Shown: positions 24,875 through 33,597 of the stretch, one piece after another
Layout: each line of letters opens with the position of its first letter
Position numbering within the stretch: position 1 is the first letter of the stretch
NCBI RefSeq assembly: GCF_030548175.1
Contig: NZ_JAUORX010000006.1
Span: 124,001 to 188,000, forward strand
Direction of reading: 5' to 3'
From: Cognatishimia sp. 1_MG-2023
Lineage (GTDB): Bacteria; Pseudomonadota; Alphaproteobacteria; Rhodobacterales; Rhodobacteraceae
DNA length: 64,000 bases
Position numbers and translations under genes: made by a program
The notes under the pieces: generated by a model
Databases searched by the model: none
Told to the model about the DNA's origin: nothing
What the model saw: only the letters and a program-made list of their open reading frames with translations

Positions 24875-25921
24875 ATGACAACCGATCCAATGATTTCGAT
24901 CCGCAATCTGTATAAGATTTTCGGCAGTACGCCTGATGTCATGATGGAGCACGTCCGAAAGGGCATGGGCAAAGAGGAGTTGCTGGAAGAGCATGGCCAT
25001 GTTCTTGGCCTGCAGAACATCAACGTCGACATGCAACGCGGTGAAACAACCGTGGTTATGGGCCTGTCTGGCTCTGGCAAATCAACGCTGATCCGCCATG
25101 TGAACCGTTTGATCGACCCAACCGCTGGCGAAGTGCTGGTTGAGGGCGAAAACGTGCTGGAGTTCAACGATGAGCAGCTGCGCCATATCCGACGCACCAA
25201 GATGTCGATGGTGTTTCAGCATTTTGCGCTGCTGCCGCATCGGAATGTTCTGGAGAACGTGGCGCTGGCGCCGATTGTGCGTGGTGATCCAGCAGAGGAA
25301 TACACGAAAAACGCGCTGCATTGGTTGGATCGCGTTGGCCTGAATGGCTATGAGGATCACTACCCGCACCAACTGTCAGGTGGCATGCAGCAACGTGTCG
25401 GGATTGCGCGCGCGTTGACGTCAAATGCACCGATCATGTTGATGGATGAAGCATTTTCGGCGCTTGATCCGCTTATTCGGACGGACATGCAGGACCTGTT
25501 GCTAGAACTGCAAAAGGAACTGGCAAAAACCATCGTGTTTATTAGCCATGACTTGGACGAAGCGCTAAAGCTGGCGGATCACCTTGTGATCTTGAAGGAT
25601 GGCATGGTGGTTCAACAAGACGAGCCGCAACACATCCTGCTGAACCCAGAAGATGACTATATCGTCGATTTCATCGCTGATATTAACCGTGCTCGGGTGT
25701 TGAAAGTGCGTTCCATTATGGAGCCTATTTCGCAAGACAGCTTTGCCGGGCAAGTGGATCAAGAGTCTTCGCTCGAAGACGTGATCGCGCTGACGGGCGG
25801 AGATACCAGCGGGACGTATCAAGTTACCAAAGACGGCGAAGTGGTCGGACAGTTGAACCTGAAAGTGTTGGTCCGTGCCTTGGTCCGTACCAAAGCTTCG
25901 GAGGGTCGGCGCGTTATTTGA
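24875..25921 (+). CDS. Betaine-type ABC transporter ATP-binding protein (ProV-like)
   Basis: A 348-residue ATPase of the QAT family. Walker A GLSGSGKST, signature QLSGGMQQRVGIARAL, Walker B IMLMDEAFSALDP and switch SHDLDEA are complete. The N-terminus has the ProV-specific extension (MEHVRKGMGKEELLEEHG) before Walker A. The C-terminal 80 residues correspond to the CBS region that senses ionic strength in ProV/OpuA, here shortened to about one repeat. Last transport gene of the operon. Confidence 0.93.
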   Translation: MTTDPMISIRNLYKIFGSTPDVMMEHVRKGMGKEELLEEHGHVLGLQNINVDMQRGETTVVMGLSGSGKSTLIRHVNRLIDPTAGEVLVEGENVLEFNDEQLRHIRRTKMSMVFQHFALLPHRNVLENVALAPIVRGDPAEEYTKNALHWLDRVGLNGYEDHYPHQLSGGMQQRVGIARALTSNAPIMLMDEAFSALDPLIRTDMQDLLLELQKELAKTIVFISHDLDEALKLADHLVILKDGMVVQQDEPQHILLNPEDDYIVDFIADINRARVLKVRSIMEPISQDSFAGQVDQESSLEDVIALTGGDTSGTYQVTKDGEVVGQLNLKVLVRALVRTKASEGRRVI

Positions 25922-25956
25922 TGCGCCCTCTCTAACCCAAACGAGATGGAGGCGAT

Positions 25957-26433
25957 GTGAAACGAGACGAACTTTGTCTAATTGCCTTGCGCCGCATCAT
26001 GCGCACCACTGAGCTGTTCGGAAAAGATTTTGCCCGAACAGCAGGTGTGACAGCAGTGCAGTTCCGCGTGCTGCAGACTATCTCTGAATTCGATCAAGTT
26101 ACTGGAAAATACATTGCTGATACGCTGCGCGTATCGCAAGCCACGGTAACGTCGCTGATTGATAAGCTGCAGTGCAAAGGCTTGGTCATACGCGAGAAGT
26201 CTAAGGTGGATAAGCGACGCACTGACATTGCCCTGACCGAAGAAGGCATGCAGACCTTGCGCTATGCCCCTGACCCGCTGCACCAAAAATTCGTTCGCAA
26301 GTTTGAAGCGTTGGATGATTGGGAACAGGCGATGCTGGTGGCTTCGCTAGAACGCGTCGCAACGATGATCGATGCCGAAGATCTGGATGCGGCACCGCTG
26401 TTAGATACCGGCGATATTCAGAAAACGAACTGA
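25957..26433 (+). CDS. MarR-family transcriptional regulator
   Basis: A 158-residue winged-helix regulator: DNA-recognition segment GKYIADTLRVSQATVTSLIDKLQCKGLVIREKS followed by the wing KVDKRRTDIALTEEG. It starts 35 bases after the ABC operon with a GGAGG site, and is probably co-transcribed with it and controls it in response to the substrate or osmotic state (inference). A hairpin with flanking T/A runs after the stop closes the operon. Confidence 0.88.
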   Translation: MKRDELCLIALRRIMRTTELFGKDFARTAGVTAVQFRVLQTISEFDQVTGKYIADTLRVSQATVTSLIDKLQCKGLVIREKSKVDKRRTDIALTEEGMQTLRYAPDPLHQKFVRKFEALDDWEQAMLVASLERVATMIDAEDLDAAPLLDTGDIQKTN

Positions 26434-26455
26434 AGGCTACACCAAGGCCCAAATG

Positions 26456-26487
26456 CAAAACGCGGCCCTGTTGCCAGGACCGCGTTT
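26456..26487. terminator. Shared terminator between the MarR gene and cspA
   Basis: AAACGCGG (26458-26465) pairs with CCGCGTTT (26480-26487), with an inner CCTG/CAGG stem after one mismatch. It stands between convergent genes, with A/T runs on both sides, and can end both transcripts. Confidence 0.75.
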
Positions 26488-26509
26488 CGAAAGTCTGCGT
26501 CGCGTTGGC

Positions 26510-26716
26510 TTATGCCAGTGCGAGGTTTACCGCAGATTCACGGCCGTCACGACCTGGTTCGATGTCGAAAGTAACTTTCTGATCATCTGCCAGACCTGTA
26601 AGGCCGGAACGCTCAACTGCAGAGATGTGTACAAACACGTCTTTGCTGCCGCCGTCTGGTGCGATAAAGCCGAAGCCTTTTGTAGTGTTAAACCATTTTA
26701 CGGTGCCAGTAGCCAT
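26510..26716 (-). CDS. Cold-shock domain protein (CspA family)
   Basis: A 68-residue single-domain nucleic-acid chaperone. RNP1 (KGFGFIAP) and RNP2 (VFVHIS) are intact, with the usual N-terminus [17 protein letters not shown] strong GGAG site precedes the ATG, and the 197-base region before the divergent hemF end leaves room for a long structured leader typical of cold-shock genes. Confidence 0.95.
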   Translation of the reverse strand: MATGTVKWFNTTKGFGFIAPDGGSKDVFVHISAVERSGLTGLADDQKVTFDIEPGRDGRESAVNLALA

Positions 26717-26913
26717 TCCGTAGTCTCCTAGATATAGATGCTGCCCGCATTATGCGACAGCGCGGCGATGTTGGTCTGGATCGAAAGACTAGCGCCGTAT
26801 TAGGGAGACAGTGGTCGAAAAAGAATAACGTTTGCGTTGAAAGAGGTAGGACAGATCGCCAAGAAATTCAAGGGGAGAGAATGCGAAGCGCAAAAAGTGG
26901 CGAGAATGTCGCT

Positions 26914-27807
26914 TTATCTCCACTTCGCCATAGGTGGTAAGCTCATAAGAACGGCATTTGCGTCATGGCCGGTCTCTAAACCGAATTTTGTGCCCCGATC
27001 ATAGACAAGATTATATTCCGCATAGAGGCCACGATGCACCAGCTGTGCGTCTTTTTCCGACTCGCCAAAGGCATCGACGCGGCGCTTTTCTGTGAGCGGG
27101 ACAAAGGCCGGCAAAAAGGCGCGACCGATGTCTTGGATAAAGGCGAAGTCTTTGGCCCAATCGCCAGAACAGTGGTCATCCAGAAAGATACCGCCGACGC
27201 CACGGGCGCGGTTGCGGTGGGGGATGTAGAAATATTCGTCTGCCCATTTTTTGAGGCGTGGATATTGAGCGGGATCGTGTTTGTCGCAATGCTGTTTTTG
27301 AACGGCGTGGAAGTGTGCGGTGTCTTCGTCGTATTCCAAGCAAGGATTCAAGTCAGAGCCGCCGCCAAACCACCAAGCGTGCGGTGTCCAGAACATGCGG
27401 GTGTTCATGTGGACGGCTGGGCAATGCGGGTTTTGCATATGGGCAACGAGGGAAATGCCCGAGGCCCAAAAGCGTGGATCGTCCTTCATACCCGGCAGGC
27501 CTTTGCGGGCGGCCATGGCGTTTTGGGCGCGTTCGCCTAGTGTGCCGTAAACGGTTGAGACATTGACGCCGACCTTTTCAAACACGCGACCTCCGCGCAT
27601 GACGGACATCAGGCCACCACCTGCGTCTGAGCCATCGTCGGAGGCGCGTTTGGTTTCGGTGACTTCGAACGTACCGGCGGGTTGATCGGAAAATGGGCCG
27701 GTGTCGTGATTGGCCTCAAGCGTTTCAAAAGCTTCAACAATTTGGTCGCGCAATGTGCGGAACCATGCGCTTGCCTGCGCTTTTTCTGTATCCATTGGCT
27801 GGGCCAT
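26914..27807 (-). CDS. hemF: Oxygen-dependent coproporphyrinogen III oxidase
   Basis: Converts coproporphyrinogen III to protoporphyrinogen IX using O2. The 297-residue length and motifs fit: NTRMFWTPHAWWFGGGSDLNPCL near residue 135, the metal- and substrate-site RGVGGIFLDD near 200, and RGTKFGLETGHDANAVLMSLPP at the C-terminus. It is the third haem gene in the window, after hemE and hemC 7 kb away. It starts 24 bases after the SDR gene on the same strand. Confidence 0.96.
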   Translation of the reverse strand: MAQPMDTEKAQASAWFRTLRDQIVEAFETLEANHDTGPFSDQPAGTFEVTETKRASDDGSDAGGGLMSVMRGGRVFEKVGVNVSTVYGTLGERAQNAMAARKGLPGMKDDPRFWASGISLVAHMQNPHCPAVHMNTRMFWTPHAWWFGGGSDLNPCLEYDEDTAHFHAVQKQHCDKHDPAQYPRLKKWADEYFYIPHRNRARGVGGIFLDDHCSGDWAKDFAFIQDIGRAFLPAFVPLTEKRRVDAFGESEKDAQLVHRGLYAEYNLVYDRGTKFGLETGHDANAVLMSLPPMAKWR

Positions 27808-27831
27808 GGGCTTTCCTTTTGTCAGCGCTTG

Positions 27832-28638
27832 TTAGTGTGCTGGAGAGCGCACTGGGTCAATCAAAGTACGGCCACCGTCAACGGTGATCACCTGCCCTGT
27901 CATAAAGGCAGAGGCATCAGAGGCCAGATAGCGTACGGTATCGACCAGTTCTGTTGGCGGCGCAATGCGACCAAGCGGCGTATAGGCCTCGATGTCGTTG
28001 CGATAATTGGGGAATTCTTTGAGGGTGTTCTTTAGGCTCGCACTCATGACAGAACCAAAGGCCACAGCGTTGACGCGAATGCGGTGTGGCGCAAGAGCGG
28101 TGGCAAGGCCGCGTGTCATTTGATCAAGTGCAGCGGTGGCCATGGAATAGCCCATAAGGTCCGGGTTTGTCCGGCAGGCCGAAATGGAGGACATATTGAC
28201 GATGGCCCCTGTAGAACCTTCCTCGCGATTGTCTTCCTTGGCTTGTTTGATCATGCGTTTGGCGACAGCTTGGCTGAGGCGCAACGAGGTCATGAGGTTT
28301 TGGTTAAGCATGGTTGAGATGCTGTCATCATCCATATCAAGCGGGTCGGTTCGCATGATCTGGCGGCTGGCGTTCACCAAGATGTCGACCTGATCAAAGC
28401 TATCCATCGTAGCAGAGAGCAGGTTGGCGATGGTCAGGCGCTCGCGCAGGTCGCCCGCGAAGTGGCGAACGCTGCTGTCTTCGGGTAGGTCGCCAACTTC
28501 TTTGGCAAGTTGCTTGTCGTCCATATCGACCATCATGACGTTTGCGCCCTGTTGCGCGAATTCACGGCTGATGGCGAGGCCGATGCCATTGGCGGCGCCG
28601 GTGATGATGGCAGTTTTGCCTGCGATCGAAAATGACAT
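27832..28638 (-). CDS. Short-chain dehydrogenase/reductase-fold protein lacking the catalytic lysine
   Basis: A 268-residue SDR protein with the Rossmann NAD(P) motif GAANGIG (residues 14-20) and an acidic residue after strand 2 (VDMDD) suggesting NAD. Catalytic Ser151 and Tyr164 are in place, spaced as usual, but the YxxxK lysine is replaced: the segment reads YSMATAALDQ, giving Thr168. This would block normal dehydrogenase chemistry, so it may have an altered activity or a non-catalytic role. C-terminal VDGGRTLIDP is typical. It lies between an RsmC-like gene and hemF on the minus strand. Confidence 0.85.
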   Translation of the reverse strand: MSFSIAGKTAIITGAANGIGLAISREFAQQGANVMMVDMDDKQLAKEVGDLPEDSSVRHFAGDLRERLTIANLLSATMDSFDQVDILVNASRQIMRTDPLDMDDDSISTMLNQNLMTSLRLSQAVAKRMIKQAKEDNREEGSTGAIVNMSSISACRTNPDLMGYSMATAALDQMTRGLATALAPHRIRVNAVAFGSVMSASLKNTLKEFPNYRNDIEAYTPLGRIAPPTELVDTVRYLASDASAFMTGQVITVDGGRTLIDPVRSPAH

Positions 28639-28675
28639 GTTCTACCCCGATGATTCTAAAGCACGTTACGCGGAA

Positions 28676-29662
28676 TTAGCGTTTTGCGCGAGTTGGGCGT
28701 TCGGCACGCAAAACTTTGAACCGATTGTCGCCTGCGACTTCTTCAACTTTGGTAAATAGTTCCTCGAGGCGAGCCTCGTAGGGCAAGTGGCGATTGGCGA
28801 CAAGCCATAGGTGGCCGGTTGGTGCCAACATACGTGCGGCAGCGGCAATAAAGGCGCGGCCGAGGTCTGGTTCCGCTTTGCGGCTGGTGTGGAATGGTGG
28901 GTTCATCACCACGGTGTTCATTTTGGCGCGTGGTTCCCAAGTGGTCGCGTCGGACCAAAAGAATTCAGCGCGATCATCTGTGACGTTTTCTTTGGCACAA
29001 GAAAGCGCGATGTGATCCGCCTCTACCACATAAAGATTGTCGACACCTTCGCGACCTAGGATCGCGCGGGATAGGTAGCCCCAGCCTGCACCAAGATCTG
29101 CGACTTGCTTGCCCAGTTTTTCTGGAAGCGCTGCGGCCAGAGCGGCAGAGGCTGGATCAATACCGTCCGCAGAGAAAACGCCGGGGCGCGTGACAAATTC
29201 ATCGTCAACTTTGGATGGGCCGCTGTTGATCCAATCGGAATAGTCGCCACCTTGGAACGAAAACAGTTTGCCATGCGCTTTTGAAATGGCGCTGGAGACA
29301 TTGGTGGACCGTTTGCGGCAGTCTTTTAGGTAGGATTCAACGCCGTCATTCTTTTGCCCGTCGATGACGACCAACCCGCCAAAACCAGCAGCTTGGGCGA
29401 TATAGCCGCGCGCTTGCGCTTTGGCGCGGGTGAGAAAGACGACGGAGGCTGCAAAGTCACCCTCGGCTTCGACGGCACAGTCCCAACCGGTTTGCGCGAA
29501 AGCGTCGTAGTCTGGTTTGAACGTCTGGATGACCACGCAGCGTTCTTTTGGCAGAGCTGACAGATCAGTTCCGGCGACCGGTGCGAAAACAGCAATGCGA
29601 CCTTCGGACGGGAGTTCAAACTGGCCACCCTCGGCAGCCAAGCTTAGTCGGGAATTTGACAT
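28676..29662 (-). CDS. RsmC-like rRNA guanine-N2 methyltransferase
   Basis: A 328-residue class I SAM methyltransferase of the RsmC/RlmG group, which modify guanine N2 in rRNA (RsmC: G1207 of 16S rRNA). The C-terminal half is the catalytic domain, with a SAM-binding VADLGAGWGYLSRAIL and the catalytic NPPFHTS. The N-terminal half is a degenerate copy of the fold, as in the family. Ends with the basic tail LRAERPTRAKR. Whether it acts on the same base as RsmC cannot be told. Confidence 0.85.
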   Translation of the reverse strand: MSNSRLSLAAEGGQFELPSEGRIAVFAPVAGTDLSALPKERCVVIQTFKPDYDAFAQTGWDCAVEAEGDFAASVVFLTRAKAQARGYIAQAAGFGGLVVIDGQKNDGVESYLKDCRKRSTNVSSAISKAHGKLFSFQGGDYSDWINSGPSKVDDEFVTRPGVFSADGIDPASAALAAALPEKLGKQVADLGAGWGYLSRAILGREGVDNLYVVEADHIALSCAKENVTDDRAEFFWSDATTWEPRAKMNTVVMNPPFHTSRKAEPDLGRAFIAAAARMLAPTGHLWLVANRHLPYEARLEELFTKVEEVAGDNRFKVLRAERPTRAKR

Positions 29663-29696
29663 GAATATCCTTTTGATCCGACAGCGATTGCTGGGA

Positions 29697-30038
29697 TCAC
29701 TCTTTTTCCATCGTGCATTGCAGTGGATGTTGGTGGCGGCGCGCGAAATCCATGACTTGGGTCACTTTGGTTTCTGCGATCTCGTGGCTGAACACGCCAA
29801 CGACGGCGACGCCTTTTTTATGAACGGTCAGCATAATTTCAAATGACTGGGCGTGCGTCATGCCAAAGAACCGTTCGAGAATATGCACAACGAATTCCAT
29901 CGGTGTGTAGTCGTCATTCAAGAGAAGCACTTTGTACAGCGGCGGGCGTTTGGTGCGCGCACGGGTTTTGGTGGCGACGCCTGCGTCACCTTCATCATCA
30001 TATTTGTCATCGGACATGCGCAGCGGTTGCAAAGTCAT
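29697..30038 (-). CDS. clpS: ATP-dependent Clp protease adaptor
   Basis: Adaptor that delivers N-degron substrates to ClpA-ClpP. The core [21 protein letters not shown] and the C-terminal [19 protein letters not shown] match the family, including the Asp-Asp and hydrophobic pocket residues for N-terminal amino acids. The frame opens further to 30185, but a 50-residue basic extension is unlike the family; Met at 30038 (113 residues) or 30017 (106 residues) is plausible. No clpA is next to it. The gene's promoter would share the gap with the divergent HAD gene. Confidence 0.93.
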   Translation of the reverse strand: MTLQPLRMSDDKYDDEGDAGVATKTRARTKRPPLYKVLLLNDDYTPMEFVVHILERFFGMTHAQSFEIMLTVHKKGVAVVGVFSHEIAETKVTQVMDFARRHQHPLQCTMEKE

Positions 30039-30129
30039 CTGGAATTCTATCCGGTGTTTTCGCGTTGAGCGTTGTATATAGCTTGTCGTCGCCAATAGAA
30101 AAGGCCTGTCACCCCTACTGGAACCTCTG

Positions 30130-30834
30130 ATGCCCACAAAATTGACCACAATCGCCTTTGATGCAGACGATACTCTTTGGCACAACGAACGTTTCTTTCG
30201 CGTTACCCAAGATCGATTCGCGGACCTGTTAAGTGAGTTTACCGAAAAATCGACGCTAGAAGACAGACTTTTGGCGGCTGAAATTCGAAATCACGGGCAT
30301 TATGGGTTCGGGGTAAAGGGGTTTGTCTTGTCGATGATCGAGACCGCGATTGAGGTGACGGACGAAGCTGTGCCTGCCTCGGTGATTGCGGAATTGATCG
30401 CGGCTGGGCGAGAGATGCTAGAGTATCCGATTGATTTGCTGCCCCATGCGGCAGAGGCCGTTGCCCATTGTGCGCAGGATTACCGCGTGATGCTTATTAC
30501 TAAGGGTGATTTGCTAGATCAGGAGCGCAAGGTGGCCCAGTCTGGGCTGGGTGACATGTTTGATCATGTTGAGGTGGTTTCGGACAAAACCCGCCCTGTT
30601 TATGAGGGATTGTTTGGCCGCCACGCGGATGGAATTGAGCGGGCCATGATGATCGGCAATTCGATGAAATCTGATGTTGTTCCTGTGGTCGATGGCGGCG
30701 GATGGGGTGTTTACGTACCGCATGGAGAATCGTGGGCGCTGGAGCATGCCCTGCCCCCAGAAAATGCGCCGCGCTATCACAGCATAGACTCACTGGGCGA
30801 ACTTCCGCAGATTTTAGAGCAGCTTAGTGATTAA
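30130..30834 (+). CDS. HAD-superfamily phosphatase
   Basis: A 234-residue HAD hydrolase. Motif I FDADDTLW (nucleophile Asp11, acid Asp13), motif II ITKGD, and motif [23 protein letters not shown] are present, with a helical cap of about 80 residues after motif I. It probably dephosphorylates a small metabolite (nucleotide or sugar phosphate). Divergent from clpS with about 90 bases between the starts. Confidence 0.88.
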   Translation: MPTKLTTIAFDADDTLWHNERFFRVTQDRFADLLSEFTEKSTLEDRLLAAEIRNHGHYGFGVKGFVLSMIETAIEVTDEAVPASVIAELIAAGREMLEYPIDLLPHAAEAVAHCAQDYRVMLITKGDLLDQERKVAQSGLGDMFDHVEVVSDKTRPVYEGLFGRHADGIERAMMIGNSMKSDVVPVVDGGGWGVYVPHGESWALEHALPPENAPRYHSIDSLGELPQILEQLSD

Positions 30835-30905
30835 GACAGTCTGCCACATTCCTGCCACAATCGCCGGTTTAGTGGGCGCAAAAATCGGTTCCGCTACATC
30901 TAGAA

Positions 30906-30920
30906 TTAACCTTAGTTTAA
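30906..30920. promoter_or_regulatory. CtrA-like half-site pair upstream of the D,D-carboxypeptidase
   Basis: TTAA-CCTTAGT-TTAA matches the CtrA pattern TTAA-N7-TTAA except for the final C of TTAAC. It lies 111 bases before the GTG of the carboxypeptidase gene. CtrA controls cell-cycle and envelope genes in alphaproteobacteria; a chance match cannot be excluded in this AT-rich stretch. Confidence 0.35.
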
Positions 30921-31031
30921 TAACCCCAATCTATTTGAATCAAAGGGTTTATTAGAAAAACACCCTGTGTTAGCCTTATTTCAAAATGTCAGTCGGAAAA
31001 TCGACGGCGTGAGGCAGTAAGGGCAAGTGAC

Positions 31032-32501
31032 GTGAAGGATCGGCAAATCAGGCCGGCCCGTTTTGGGCTGTATATCCTGGCAGTATTAAGTTTCATTTTT
31101 GCGGGCTCGTTGTCCGCGGTTGCCGCACCCTATGCGGCACATGTAATCGATTCCCGCTCTGGGAAAGTTCTGCATTCAAGGAATGCTGACACGCGATTGC
31201 ATCCGGCATCTTTGACCAAGATGATGACCCTCTATGTGGTTTTCGAGGCTGTGCGTAACGGCGAAATCTCGATGGACACAAAGGTTCGTATTTCTAAGAC
31301 AGCTGCGGCTGAGCCTCCCTCGAAGCTGGGGTTGAAGGCCGGTCAACGTATTGCATTGCGCTATTTGGTGCGTGCGGCAGCGGTTAAATCCGCCAATGAC
31401 GCAGCAACCGCGTTGGGCGAAGCGATTTCAGGTTCAGAAGCGGCCTTTGCCCGCCGCATGACACGGACCGCAAAAGCGCTTGGCATGACACGGACCACCT
31501 TCCGCAATGCGCATGGCCTAACGGAAAACGGCCATATGTCTACGGCGCGTGACATGACCAAGCTGGGCCGTCACCTGCTGTATGATTATCCGCAGTATTA
31601 TAACCTGTTCTCTCGTCGTACGACCCATGCTGGCATCAAAGAAGTGGCCAACACGAACCGCCGTTTGCTGGCGGCCTATCGTGGGGCGGATGGCATTAAG
31701 ACAGGTTACACCCGTGCTGCGGGCTTTAACCTTGTGGCCTCTGCTGAGCGTGGCGATGAACGTATTATCGCAACTGTTTTTGGTGGTCGCTCCACTGCAT
31801 CACGGAATGCCAAAGTGGCTGAACTTCTGGACCTTGGCTTCCGTCGTGCGCCATCGCGTGTTGCCCTGCGCAAGCCAACGCGCCCTGCCTATCAAGGTAA
31901 TGTGGCTGGTGACGTTGTCGTAGCCAGCGCTGGATCGAATAAAACCGTGGGCGGTGCTACGTCTGGCGGGAAAACCATTCGGGTGGCAACGGCTGTGACC
32001 AAAAGCTTGCGCCCCGTGCCGCGCCCAGGTGCAAAGGCACCGGCCGCCCTGCCCGCGACTGCGGGTGCGATCACTGTGGCAAGTAGCCCAGTTGTGATCG
32101 ACAAAGATATTGAGAAGGCTCTGCGTGAGGCGCAGGCCAACACGGCATCGTTGTTCCCGACCTCTGCCAAAGTGGCGGAGCCAAAGGTCGAGAAAGTTGC
32201 AACGGCGCCCGTTATTATCGAAGAGCCTGAACCACAGGTTGTAACCCGTTTGTCGACCTCTGGGGGTCGTCACTGGGGGATCAATGTGGGTCGGTATGGC
32301 AGCCGCTATGCTGCCGAAAAAGTGCTGCTGAAAACCGCACTTTCTGAAATGAATACATTAGACGGTTCATTGCGGAAGGTTGTGAAATCTAAACGAGGGT
32401 TTGATGCGAATTTCATGGGATTGTCCCGTGAAACCGCGGACCTCGCCTGCCGCCGACTACAAGCGCGTCAGGTTTCCTGCTTTATGATCGGTCCAAGCTA
32501 A
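31032..32501 (+). CDS. D-alanyl-D-alanine carboxypeptidase (peptidase S11, PBP5/6-like) with SPOR domain
   Basis: A 489-residue periplasmic penicillin-binding protein. Signal peptide about residues 10-32; serine-type motifs S60-x-x-K63 (SLTK), S120-x-N122 (SAN) and K223-T-G225 are all intact. After a proline- and alanine-rich linker, a C-terminal SPOR domain (about 415-489, HWGINVGRYGSRYAAEKVLL) should bind denuded glycan at the division site. It trims pentapeptides and so controls cross-linking. GTG start at 31032; no better ATG nearby. Confidence 0.93.
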   Translation: MKDRQIRPARFGLYILAVLSFIFAGSLSAVAAPYAAHVIDSRSGKVLHSRNADTRLHPASLTKMMTLYVVFEAVRNGEISMDTKVRISKTAAAEPPSKLGLKAGQRIALRYLVRAAAVKSANDAATALGEAISGSEAAFARRMTRTAKALGMTRTTFRNAHGLTENGHMSTARDMTKLGRHLLYDYPQYYNLFSRRTTHAGIKEVANTNRRLLAAYRGADGIKTGYTRAAGFNLVASAERGDERIIATVFGGRSTASRNAKVAELLDLGFRRAPSRVALRKPTRPAYQGNVAGDVVVASAGSNKTVGGATSGGKTIRVATAVTKSLRPVPRPGAKAPAALPATAGAITVASSPVVIDKDIEKALREAQANTASLFPTSAKVAEPKVEKVATAPVIIEEPEPQVVTRLSTSGGRHWGINVGRYGSRYAAEKVLLKTALSEMNTLDGSLRKVVKSKRGFDANFMGLSRETADLACRRLQARQVSCFMIGPS

Positions 32502-32537
32502 CTTGGACCGACGCAGGACAGCACAGGAGCGCGCAGA

Positions 32538-33575
32538 ATGCCGGATCCGTTTCTTTCCGAAGTTAAATTTCTTGGTGCAGGCAACGTAGATTTTATTGAA
32601 ATCGCCGTTGATGCGGGCATGGATGTCAGTGGCATTCAGGTTGTGATCTACAATCCGAATGGGACTGTTCGCACGACCAACGACCTGACAACGCCTGACG
32701 AGACTGTTGCAGGCCGCGATGTTTATAGCATCGACAGCGGCAGTTCTGCGACCTTCAATGGTGTACATAAAAATGGTGCCGTGGCCTTGGTGCAGGACGG
32801 TGAAGTCCTGCAGTTCATTTCGTTTGAACAAGAGGTGACGGCGGATGGTGGGCCAGCGGATGGCGAAACCTCGACCGCGCTTGGTGGCACGGGACAAGGC
32901 GAGTCGCTGGAGTCTACGGATGGCGGTGGCAGCTATTCGGTGCAAAGCACGCCGTCGCAGGGCACGATCCCCTGCTTTTTATCTGGCACATCCATTTTGA
33001 CAGCAGTTGGCAATCGTCCAGTCCAAGAGATTGCCGTGGATGATATGGTGATGACGGATGGTGGCCCCAAGGCTGTGATTTGGGTAGGATCGCGTCAACT
33101 GAACTTGCAAGAAAGCTCTGATCCCGCCAAGCGCCCTATTCGCATTCCGGCGCATGCATTGGGACATGCGGAGCCTTTCTCGGATACGTTTGTATCGCCG
33201 AACCACCGTGTGTTGATTGTCGGTCCGCATTGCGAAATGTTGTTTGGACAGGCCGCTGTGTTTGTTGCGGCAAAGTTTTTGGTGGGGCATTTTGGTATTG
33301 GGCATTGCCCCGTGGCACTGCCGGTTCAGTATCATCACATATTGCTGGAAGATCACGAGGTGCTGACGGCCAATGGGTTGCAGGCCGAGAGCCTGTATAA
33401 CGGCAAACTGTCCACCGAAGCCTTTGCGCAGGATGGTGAAGCTGGGGCTGTCTATCCTCTGGCTGCGTTCGAGCCGCATGAGCAATCGGCGCATATGGTG
33501 TTGCGAGCCCATGAGGCGCAGTTGTTGATGCGCCAATATGCTCCGCGTGCTGTACGGTTGATTGCCGCCGGTTAG
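32538..33575 (+). CDS. Hint-domain protein
   Basis: A 345-residue protein of a type common in Roseobacter-group genomes. The N-terminal part (about 1-130) is beta-rich and resembles a lamin-tail-like domain (NVDFIEIAVDAGMDVSGIQVVIYN). A Hint (hedgehog/intein) domain follows: CFLSGTSILTAVGNRPVQEI with the essential Cys, then VSPNHRVLI and LLEDHEVLTANG. There is no C-terminal Asn and no C-extein, so it is not a splicing intein. Autoproteolysis is possible but unknown. It lies 37 bases after the carboxypeptidase gene on the same strand. Confidence 0.85.
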   Translation: MPDPFLSEVKFLGAGNVDFIEIAVDAGMDVSGIQVVIYNPNGTVRTTNDLTTPDETVAGRDVYSIDSGSSATFNGVHKNGAVALVQDGEVLQFISFEQEVTADGGPADGETSTALGGTGQGESLESTDGGGSYSVQSTPSQGTIPCFLSGTSILTAVGNRPVQEIAVDDMVMTDGGPKAVIWVGSRQLNLQESSDPAKRPIRIPAHALGHAEPFSDTFVSPNHRVLIVGPHCEMLFGQAAVFVAAKFLVGHFGIGHCPVALPVQYHHILLEDHEVLTANGLQAESLYNGKLSTEAFAQDGEAGAVYPLAAFEPHEQSAHMVLRAHEAQLLMRQYAPRAVRLIAAG

Positions 33576-33597
33576 GCAACGCGCTAGGCTTTGGCCT

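Noticed and set aside
32970-33100. Intein
   Set aside because: The Hint domain has no C-terminal His-Asn and no following extein; it is the end of the protein.
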